Shown: piece after piece, positions 15,804 through 21,970 of the stretch
How the letters are laid out: the number at the start of each line of letters is the position of its first letter
Numbering within the stretch: position 1 is the first letter of the stretch
DNA from: a virus
Reading direction: 5' to 3' (one strand)
DNA length: 21,970 nt
Virus record (IMG/VR): IMGVR_UViG_3300021952_000043
Location: 1-21,970 of that record
Position numbers and translations under genes: made by a program
Notes under the pieces: generated by a model
Seen by the model: the letters and a program-made list of their open reading frames with translations, nothing else
Database searches by the model: none
Told to the model about the DNA's origin: nothing

Positions 15804-15818
15804 CCCCCTTATTGGGGG
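15804..15818 (-). other. Five-base-pair GC hairpin around the portal stop codon
   Basis: The minus-strand RNA reads CCCCC AAUAA GGGGG, with the portal's UAA stop inside the loop. It lies 20 bases before the larger hairpin at the scaffold start. The stem is short but all GC. It may pause or release ribosomes at the stop. Confidence 0.35.
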
Positions 15819-17938
15819 GGAGTCGGCAGCCCGTACATCTTTGGCTGAGGCATGTTGGGCACCTGGGGGTTGCCGCCGGCCGGGGCTCCTGGCGCAGCTG
15901 CTTCAGGCGCCGGCATGGGCGCGCCACCCTGGGCGGCCGGCCCGCCGGCCATCTGAGCCTCGCCCATCTGCTTCTGGGCGTTCTGCTGCACGATCGAGGG
16001 GATCGCCGCCTTGACCGCCTCGGCCAGGTCGATGCCGTCGTCCATGCGCTTGATCGCCTCCTTAGCCAGCCAGGTCGGATCTACGCCAGGGATCTGGATC
16101 AGAAGCGGAGCCAGGCGCTCGAAATTGCCGATCTCCGTGGCCTTGTTCGGGCGACCGGAACTGCCGGCCTCGATCTCCAGGTACAGCTCATCGGCGATCT
16201 CCTGGGCCGAAAGGGTCGGCCAGGACGCCCCAGGGCCGGCGATCTTGGTCGCCGTCATGGGGTCCATGTAGGTCAACAGGACCTGACCGGCTGCCTTGGC
16301 CAGATCGCTTAGGAATTCATCCAGGTCGTCGACATGGGAACCCAGGGAGCTCATTCGGCTGGACTCGGCAACCGAGACCTCGGTCGCCGTGTTGCCGGTG
16401 CCGCCGCCCAGGTTGGCTTCCTGGCTGCCGACAACGCGGAACAAGTCTTCCATCAGCATGGAGGTATCGTACAAGGTCGGGTCGATCGGGATCGGCTGCA
16501 TGGGCTGGATCACCTGGTTGACCGCCTGGCCGGGCTGGAGGCTGTTCAGCTGGATCACCTCGTTAGGCTGGCGATCCATGAGCTTCTTGACGTCATTCTC
16601 GGAAAGCATGCCGATCGGCGTGACGTACAGCGGGCGGTTCGCGTTCCGGTGTTCCCGGAGTCGCTGGCGCGCCAGGTTGTATTCCATCTGGATCGGCTTC
16701 AGGAGCCGGACGTCGGACGGAGGGTAGATGTCCCGGTCGTTCTCGACCTCGTTGAACAGGAGGCAGAAGAACGGCCAGAACCGGCGAAGCTTGATGTCCG
16801 GGCAGCTGGGCTCGACCAGGAAGTCAGGATAGCCGTCGGCGATCACATACTTCATGCCGTCCCGCTTGTTGTAGACCTCCCAGATCCGGGCCAGGTCGTC
16901 GGTCGTCTTCTCGGCCATGCCGGACTCCGTGAGCTTCTGTTCCTGGCGCGTGTAGGTCGTGCCCAGGTCGATCCCGTAGACCTCCTTCACCTCGTTACAG
17001 GTCAGGAGGAATTCCTGGGCGACCCATTCGGCGCCGATGAAGCCCTGGAGCTGCCGGCAACGCGTGTCCACGATGATGTTCTGGGACTGGGGGAAATCGA
17101 AGACCAGGCCTTCATCCGTGATCGTCTCGTTCTCCTTCTGCTGCTCGATCAGCTCCTTCATGAGCAACCGCAGCTGCTCTGCCTTGGCGTGGTTCTCGTC
17201 GAACTTCCCGTCCTTCTGATCGAGCTCCAGGCGCTCAAGGACGCGCAGCTGCTCGCTTACATCCGTGATCTTCTCGACATCCTCCGGGCGGTTGCCCAAC
17301 ACGCGGTGATAGCCGATCTTGACGAAGCCGACGCCGGTCACGCACACGCGACGGACCAGCTGCTTCATCTGGATCTTGAAATTCTGGTGCTCCAGGGTGT
17401 GCTTGAACACGATCTCCAGGGTCTCGGCCACCTTGTCCAGCTTGCGGCGCTTCTCGAAACCCTGCTGGACGTCCTGCATGAGCGCCATGGACGCCGGGTT
17501 CGGCATGCCCATGAACATCAGCGACTGATCGTTCGCCACCTTGGCCGACATCAGCTCGCTCGCGTTGCCCTCCCAGATCTGGAAATCCATCCCGCGCCGG
17601 CGCTTCGCCACGGCTTTCGGGTTCTTGGCGTAGAGCGCGGCCACGCGCGTCTGCACGTGGCGCTGCGCCAGGTTCGCCACGTAGCGGTCGTCGTCGCCGC
17701 GGTGGAAGGGCCACTGCTTGCCCATGTAGAAGTCGCTGTCCTCCTTCATCCGGCGGTGCGCGAGCTCCCAATGCTTCTTGGCGCGCATGATCTTGTCGGT
17801 CCATTCGCGCACGAGCGCGCGCCTGGAGGCCCGCAGATCCTCGTCAGGCTGGCGCTTGATCCCGGCCGGCCTGACCTCGCCCTCGGCGGCGTCGTCGGCG
17901 TCGTATTTGTCAGTCTCGATAGGTTCGTTGTTTTCCAT
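15809..17938 (-). CDS. Portal protein (709 aa)
   Basis: I place the start at the ATG at 17938 (MENNEPIETDKYDADDAAEG). A longer upstream reading with Arg/Ser-rich content only overlaps the small gene before it. The body shows portal-like sections: helical stem residues (REWTDKIMRAKKHWELAHRR), FYMGKQWPFHRGDDDRYVAN, the wing segment FKIQMKQLVRRVCVTGVGFV, and RQRLREHRNANRPLYV. The last 55 residues or so are Pro/Ala/Gly/Met-rich, probably a flexible barrel end. The length is near that of P22 portal (725) and above T7 gp8 (536). The portal is the dodecameric vertex ring that takes the terminase and later the adaptor. Position between terminase and scaffold agrees. The family call comes from order and overall pattern. 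Confidence 0.87.
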   Translation of the reverse strand: MENNEPIETDKYDADDAAEGEVRPAGIKRQPDEDLRASRRALVREWTDKIMRAKKHWELAHRRMKEDSDFYMGKQWPFHRGDDDRYVANLAQRHVQTRVAALYAKNPKAVAKRRRGMDFQIWEGNASELMSAKVANDQSLMFMGMPNPASMALMQDVQQGFEKRRKLDKVAETLEIVFKHTLEHQNFKIQMKQLVRRVCVTGVGFVKIGYHRVLGNRPEDVEKITDVSEQLRVLERLELDQKDGKFDENHAKAEQLRLLMKELIEQQKENETITDEGLVFDFPQSQNIIVDTRCRQLQGFIGAEWVAQEFLLTCNEVKEVYGIDLGTTYTRQEQKLTESGMAEKTTDDLARIWEVYNKRDGMKYVIADGYPDFLVEPSCPDIKLRRFWPFFCLLFNEVENDRDIYPPSDVRLLKPIQMEYNLARQRLREHRNANRPLYVTPIGMLSENDVKKLMDRQPNEVIQLNSLQPGQAVNQVIQPMQPIPIDPTLYDTSMLMEDLFRVVGSQEANLGGGTGNTATEVSVAESSRMSSLGSHVDDLDEFLSDLAKAAGQVLLTYMDPMTATKIAGPGASWPTLSAQEIADELYLEIEAGSSGRPNKATEIGNFERLAPLLIQIPGVDPTWLAKEAIKRMDDGIDLAEAVKAAIPSIVQQNAQKQMGEAQMAGGPAAQGGAPMPAPEAAAPGAPAGGNPQVPNMPQPKMYGLPTPPQ

Positions 17939-17939
17939 G

Positions 17940-18215
17940 TTAGAATTGCTTGGAGTATTGGATGCCGTATCGCGGACCCATCGGCGTGGGCTGGACGTTC
18001 GCGTCAAAGCCGCCGGCGCGAAGGCCGACGGACGGCGTGATGATCGGGTTCTTCGCAACCTGGGGAGCGTACAACCCGTTGACCGCGGCGTAAGCCTGGA
18101 GGCCTTTCACGATCTCGGCCATGAGCTGCGCGTTGCCAACGACGCCGCCACCCGGCAATTCGCGCGATGTTGGCAGGAATTCGTAACCTAGGCTGAGATT
18201 TTGCTTATCGTCCAT
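17940..18215 (-). CDS. Small unknown protein between terminase and portal (91 aa)
   Basis: The gene starts 13 bases after the terminase stop and ends one base before the portal ATG, so it is tightly packed into the operon. The protein (MDDKQNLSLGYEFLP...) has a polar N-terminus, one probable amphipathic helix (AQLMAEIVKGLQAYAAVNG) and a Gly/Pro-rich C-terminal half ending YGIQYSKQF. No signal, membrane segment or known motif is visible. Packaging context suggests a small accessory or head protein, but I cannot assign it. Confidence 0.68.
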   Translation of the reverse strand: MDDKQNLSLGYEFLPTSRELPGGGVVGNAQLMAEIVKGLQAYAAVNGLYAPQVAKNPIITPSVGLRAGGFDANVQPTPMGPRYGIQYSKQF

Positions 18216-18228
18216 GGCGTGATGCTTA

Positions 18229-19800
18229 TCAGCTCCAGAACATCCGCAACCTGTTTTCGCCCCACTCCCTCATCTTGGAGGAGTGTTTGACCCAGGCCAG
18301 CGATCCGGTGCGAGGCCCCTTGGTCTCGCTGATCTTCGTCCCGGCCGGCACCTGGAGCGACAGCCCCATGCCGATATGGCTGATCCAGTCGACAAAGTCG
18401 TCATGCCGGGCCGACGGGAACTTCAGGAGCTCCAGCTGCGCGTCAGGCCACCAGGTCGTGAACTTTGGAAAGTAGACCTTGCCCATCGCCATGCGGCCGC
18501 GGATCGCCTGGGCGCGCGTCTGTTTGTCCTTGGCCGGGACGACCTCGTCGATCGCGCAGTAGATCCGCTCCTCCTGCATGCGCTTACGGAGGAACGGGCC
18601 GATCGCCTTCGTGATGTGGCCGTGTTCGGCCCACCAGAGCAGCGGCTTGTTGCGCCGGAATTGATCCAGGAGCCCGTCGCATACCGCGTCCGTCGCCGCC
18701 CGGCGCCAGAACAGGTCCGGCAGCACCCAGATGTTGTCGTCCTCGTCGATCCCGACGCAGCCCAGGCACGTCTTGTCCGCGTCCTGGGCGACCGAGACGG
18801 CGTGGTCCGACGCCCCGTAGATCCGCAGATTGGCCGGCAGCTGGCTCGGGTGATCGTAGGTTTTCAGCCAATCCCGCTTGAAATAGTCGCCATCATCCGG
18901 CGTCGGCTTGCCCTGGTACAGGGCCGAGAACCCCCTGGGGTTGATCCGGCGCTGGGCTTCCAGGACCGGCAGCGGGAACCGCTCCGGCCACAGGGCCTCG
19001 CCTGGCTTACGCCCCATGGCGTCGTCTTCGTCGGCGATCGCCGGCAAGGCCAGGATCTTCCAGCTGGAGGCTTCCTCGGCGTTAAAACACGGGTTCTTCG
19101 GATCCGTCAACCGGCCGATCAGATCGTCCTCATGCCAGCGCGTCATGATGATCACCACCCGGCCGCCAGGCATCAACCGCGTCATGGCCGCCTCGGTGAA
19201 CCAGGCCCAGAGCTTGTCCCGGAGGTTCTTGGAGTCCGCTTCCTCGCGGTCCTTGATCGGGTCGTCGATGATCAGGAGATCGGCGCCGCGGCCGGTAAGG
19301 CCGCCGCCACGGCCGACGAAGTTGAGCATCCCGCCTTCCTCGGTCTGGATCTTGTCGCTGGCCTGGCTGCCCGTCCGCAGCTTGCAGCCAGGGAAGATCT
19401 GCTGGAATTCCGGGGACCGCATGGTCGCGCGGACAGATCGGCCGAAGTCCTGGGCGAAGTCGTCGTTGTAGGTCGAGAAGATCAGCTGCCGGTACGGATC
19501 GCGCCCCATGAACCAGGCCGGGAAACGCCGGCTCGCTAGCTCGGACTTTCCGTGCCGCGGAGGCATCGTGATGATCAGCCTGGGCATGCGCCCGGCTTCC
19601 ACTTCCTCCAGGGCCGCGGCGATCACCTCGTGATGCTTCACCGGTTGATACCGGCTGCGCGAGGTGTCGTCCGGCGCCTCCGGATCAGGGATCGTGAACT
19701 TAGTGAAGCCGATCACGCTCTCGCGCGCCTTGCGCATGCGCAGCATGCGCTCGGCAGCCAGGAGCTGCTGAAGCATCTCATCTGGCTGTTCCTTCGGCAT
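18229..19800 (-). CDS. Terminase large subunit (ATPase-nuclease, 523 aa)
   Basis: The protein packages and cuts phage DNA, docked on the portal. I use the ATG at 19800, which overlaps the fiber stop as TGATG; a TTG four codons earlier is possible. The ATPase domain has a Walker A MPPRHGKSE at 79-87, a Walker B LLIIDD at 175-180 and a coupling motif TRWHEDDL at 220-227, the set typical of the PPRHGKSE terminase group. The RNase H-like nuclease domain shows ASDHAVS with D332, WWAEHG with E392 and HDDFVDW with D468-D471 as candidate metal ligands. All key residues appear intact. No small-subunit gene is seen in this window. Confidence 0.93.
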   Translation of the reverse strand: MPKEQPDEMLQQLLAAERMLRMRKARESVIGFTKFTIPDPEAPDDTSRSRYQPVKHHEVIAAALEEVEAGRMPRLIITMPPRHGKSELASRRFPAWFMGRDPYRQLIFSTYNDDFAQDFGRSVRATMRSPEFQQIFPGCKLRTGSQASDKIQTEEGGMLNFVGRGGGLTGRGADLLIIDDPIKDREEADSKNLRDKLWAWFTEAAMTRLMPGGRVVIIMTRWHEDDLIGRLTDPKNPCFNAEEASSWKILALPAIADEDDAMGRKPGEALWPERFPLPVLEAQRRINPRGFSALYQGKPTPDDGDYFKRDWLKTYDHPSQLPANLRIYGASDHAVSVAQDADKTCLGCVGIDEDDNIWVLPDLFWRRAATDAVCDGLLDQFRRNKPLLWWAEHGHITKAIGPFLRKRMQEERIYCAIDEVVPAKDKQTRAQAIRGRMAMGKVYFPKFTTWWPDAQLELLKFPSARHDDFVDWISHIGMGLSLQVPAGTKISETKGPRTGSLAWVKHSSKMREWGENRLRMFWS

Positions 19801-21959
19801 CAGATCACCCAATCGTTCAACCCGACTTTCACCAGATGCGCGACCTTCTGCTGGATGTAGAACGTCATGCCGCTTCCGTTGATGTTAACTCCCATCCCCG
19901 GATTGATCGGGATCTGGTTCATGGAGTCGCCACCCGTGATCATGACAACCGAACCGATGGCGGCGTCCAACGTGGGCGACTCAGGAAGATACAGGCCGCC
20001 CCAGCCACCGATACCAGGAGCGTGGATGATGTTGTTCATGTCCGACAGCTGGATCGTGTATGACGAATAAGGTGCGCTCTGATCGTTGAGTGTTTTTGCC
20101 GGAGAGCCGGCTGGGCCTTGCGGGCCCTGGGGGCCTGGATCTCCTTGCGGACCAGGAGGGCCACCAGGCGTTCCGGCCTCACCCTGCGGGCCTTGAGGGC
20201 CCGTCGGACCCGGATCGCCCTGGATCCCCTGGGGACCGGTCTCGCCGGTAGCCGCCGAGGTGATCTGCACCCAGGAGCTCATCACGTCACCAGGCGGCGG
20301 CGTTCCATATCCCTGATACGCCGAGCTCATCCAGGCGTAGCCGCCGTAGACGACGACATCCATGGGAACGTAGGTTTGATAATTATCCCACACGCCCCTG
20401 AACACAGTCCCCGTGCCGTTTGCGCCCGTTGCACCGGTAGCGCCCTGGATCCCCTGCGGGCCCTGATCACCCTTGCTTACGACCAACGTCCAGCTACCAG
20501 GGTAGCTGACCGGATCGTAGCCGGCCGCGCCGATGAAGCTTGTCATGACATACGCGCTGCCATCGAACGTGACCGCGTCGCCGACGACGTAGGTCACGCC
20601 ATTGTCGTACGCGCCCAGGTAATTGAACAACATCGAGCCGTTGGTTCCAGGCGGGCCGGCATCGCCTTGCGGGCCGGGATCTCCCGTAGGTCCCTGGATC
20701 CCCTGGGGGCCTTCAGGCCCCTGGATACCTTGATCACCTTGGATCCCTTGGATCCCCTGATCGCCTTGCGGCCCCTGGGCTCCCTGAGGCCCCTGCGGGC
20801 CTTGAGGACCGGTATCTCCGGTGTCGCCTTTAGGTCCCTGGGCGCCTGTCGCTCCGGTGGCCCCGGTAGCGCCTTGAGGGCCCGTAGCCCCTTGCGGCCC
20901 TTGAGGGCCTGTAGCCCCGGTAGCCCCCGTGGCTCCCGTGTCGCCTTTAGGCCCTTGCGGCCCGGTAGCGCCCGTTGCACCCTGGGGACCGGTTGCTCCC
21001 GTAGGGCCGGCAGGGCCCGTTGCCCCCGTGGCTCCGGTCGCTCCCGTCGGACCGGCCGGTCCCTGGGCGCCGATCGCGCCTTCCAGGTTGATCGTCCAGC
21101 TGGTGTGCGTTCCGTTGCCGGTGTGGTTGCTCACTTCGACAACCAACACGCCGGTCGAGCTGTTGTAACTCGTCACAACGCCATGCATGTGGTTGCTGGC
21201 GTCGTAGACGATCGTCAGATCCTGCTGGCTGGTCCACGCCAGGCCGGTCTGCGTGGTCAGGGTCTTGGTTCCGTTGCTGACTGTCAGGCTGGTCGTCGAC
21301 GTTCCCGCGTATTTGTCGCCCTGGGGACCTTGCGGACCCGTAGGCCCTTGCGGGCCGGTGGCTCCGGTTGCTCCTTGAGCCCCTTGTGGCCCCGTAGGCC
21401 CCGCCGGGCCTGTCGCTCCCGTGGCTCCCGTAGCCCCCTGGGGGCCCGTTGCGCCGGTCGGACCGGCTACGCCTTGGGGGCCTTGTGGTCCCGTAGGTCC
21501 AGCCGGGCCTGTAAGGCCGGTTGCACCGGTCGCACCGGTCGCACCCGTGTCACCTTTGTCGCCTTTTAGGCCTCGTGGGCCCGTGGCGCCCGTGGCACCC
21601 GTAGGACCGGTCGCTCCGGTTTCGCCTTGGATACCCTGGACGCCCTGAATTCCTTGTTGGCCTTGCACACCAGGCACACCTTGTGGGCCTTGTGATCCGG
21701 TATTTCCCTTGTCGCCTTTGTCGCCCTTGGGACCAGGCGGCCCGACAGGGCCGACAGTCAATTCTACCGCGGTTTGACGCACCTTTCCGTCGTCTCGCTG
21801 GATCTCGCCAAGCCGGTTGATGGTTGCGTTAAGAGACTCGCGGATCTCGTTAAGCTCCAGGTCGATCTTGTTGCCCGGTTGCGGCGCGTTCGGGTTGGTA
21901 ATTGAGTGATTTGAGAAGTCGTATTGACGCTCGTAGGGATCGGGCGGCGATGTTGGCAT
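19800..21959 (-). CDS. Collagen-like receptor-binding fiber with carbohydrate-binding-type domains (719 aa)
   Basis: The N-terminal 69 residues ([33 protein letters not shown]) are an attachment domain of the kind found on many phage tail fibers. Two uninterrupted Gly-X-Y collagen blocks of 49 triplets follow (70-216 and 294-440), split by a beta domain at 217-293. Two similar domains with YxxGDxVxYxGxxY patterns, at about 441-495 and 513-567, resemble CBM5/12-type carbohydrate-binding modules. A further Gly-X-Y section and a beta-rich C-terminal domain (619-719) ending VGLNDWVI complete the protein. It probably forms a trimeric adhesin that binds host surface glycans. Placement before the terminase gene is unusual. 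Confidence 0.85.
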   Translation of the reverse strand: MPTSPPDPYERQYDFSNHSITNPNAPQPGNKIDLELNEIRESLNATINRLGEIQRDDGKVRQTAVELTVGPVGPPGPKGDKGDKGNTGSQGPQGVPGVQGQQGIQGVQGIQGETGATGPTGATGATGPRGLKGDKGDTGATGATGATGLTGPAGPTGPQGPQGVAGPTGATGPQGATGATGATGPAGPTGPQGAQGATGATGPQGPTGPQGPQGDKYAGTSTTSLTVSNGTKTLTTQTGLAWTSQQDLTIVYDASNHMHGVVTSYNSSTGVLVVEVSNHTGNGTHTSWTINLEGAIGAQGPAGPTGATGATGATGPAGPTGATGPQGATGATGPQGPKGDTGATGATGATGPQGPQGATGPQGATGATGATGAQGPKGDTGDTGPQGPQGPQGAQGPQGDQGIQGIQGDQGIQGPEGPQGIQGPTGDPGPQGDAGPPGTNGSMLFNYLGAYDNGVTYVVGDAVTFDGSAYVMTSFIGAAGYDPVSYPGSWTLVVSKGDQGPQGIQGATGATGANGTGTVFRGVWDNYQTYVPMDVVVYGGYAWMSSAYQGYGTPPPGDVMSSWVQITSAATGETGPQGIQGDPGPTGPQGPQGEAGTPGGPPGPQGDPGPQGPQGPAGSPAKTLNDQSAPYSSYTIQLSDMNNIIHAPGIGGWGGLYLPESPTLDAAIGSVVMITGGDSMNQIPINPGMGVNINGSGMTFYIQQKVAHLVKVGLNDWVI
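20640..21080 (-). repeat. Collagen block 2: 49 Gly-X-Y triplets (residues 294-440)
   Basis: Every third residue is Gly from [10 protein letters not shown] to GPPGTN without a break. GAT, GPQ, GDT and GIQ triplets dominate. The DNA is therefore a 9-base quasi-repeat, with exact longer repeats prone to slippage. Confidence 0.85.
21312..21752 (-). repeat. Collagen block 1: 49 Gly-X-Y triplets (residues 70-216)
   Basis: Uninterrupted Gly-X-Y from [10 protein letters not shown] to GPQGDK. It is the same length as block 2, with lysine-bearing GPK/GDK triplets near its ends and middle. Confidence 0.85.
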
Positions 21960-21970
21960 GGTGATAAGTT

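Noticed and set aside
16334-18040. Long plus-strand open frames (also at 18283-19539, 20118-21569 and 13517-14815)
   Set aside because: They lie opposite confidently recognised portal, terminase, fiber and capsid genes. GC-rich coding DNA leaves antisense frames open, and their Arg/Gly/Leu-rich translations show no domain.
19801-19812. TTG at 19812 as terminase start (and a TTG at 5644 for the 839-residue protein)
   Set aside because: An ATG a few codons later gives the tight stop-start junction seen throughout the operon, so the ATG is preferred. The difference is only two to four residues.
20100-21752. CRISPR-like or tandem repeat array
   Set aside because: The repetition is explained by Gly-X-Y codons. 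There are no constant repeats with unique spacers.
1-21970. tRNA genes, attachment sites, integrase or insertion sequence
   Set aside because: No cloverleaf-like segment, transposase or recombinase motif, or flanking direct repeat was found by eye on either strand.

Overview
The window looks like the late (virion) module of a tailed bacteriophage of the short-tailed, podovirus type. Every credible gene lies on the minus strand, so transcription runs from high to low coordinates. A head-tail adaptor is followed by a very large tail-nozzle protein and then a run of internal-virion-type proteins. I see no tape measure, tail tube, sheath or baseplate gene, and no integrase, repressor, replication or lysis gene. 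Base composition is mostly GC-rich (hand-counted stretches of 60 to 70%), with clearly poorer patches around 3.1-6.2 kb and 11.5-12.1 kb. The host cannot be named. The N-terminal type of the collagen-like fiber and the near absence of Shine-Dalgarno sequences would fit an alphaproteobacterial host, but this is only a weak inference.

Order in the direction of transcription: collagen-like receptor-binding fiber (21959-19800); large terminase (19800-18229); small unknown protein (18215-17940); portal (17938-15809); scaffold (15769-14690); major capsid protein (14665-13541); strong intrinsic terminator (13518-13488); 105-residue unknown protein (13452-13135); gp11-like adaptor (13131-12430); gp12-like nozzle (12430-9023); Pro/Ala-rich 77-residue protein (9019-8786); gp13/acetyltransferase-like protein (8789-8310); two small helical internal-virion-type proteins (8304-7687 and 7685-6771); two larger helical proteins (6768-5641 and 5638-3119); a 62-base AT-rich gap; and a giant open frame that begins at 3056 and is still open at base 1. 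Most junctions are 0 to 40 bases or overlap as ATGA/TGATG, so this reads as one translationally linked late operon, broken only after the capsid gene and before the giant gene.

The most interesting item is that giant gene (at least 1018 residues in the window). It sits where T7-like phages encode their last ejected virion protein. It carries a long Pro/Gln/Ala-rich N-terminal stretch, an apparently intact RadC-type JAB (JAMM metalloprotease fold) domain with an HNHPS...SSAD centre, a second globular segment with an SGNH-hydrolase-like SIGPND motif (or a degenerate JAB), and, at the window edge, a repeat of the module that precedes the JAB domain. This predicts a further JAB-like domain just outside the window. 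It resembles the multi-domain 'polyvalent' proteins thought to be delivered with phage DNA.

Other points worth attention are paired hairpins at the portal/scaffold junction that place the portal stop and the scaffold start codon in their loops, a 46% GC block inside the nozzle gene, two 49-triplet collagen blocks in the fiber, and three nearby virion genes that all begin Met-Cys.
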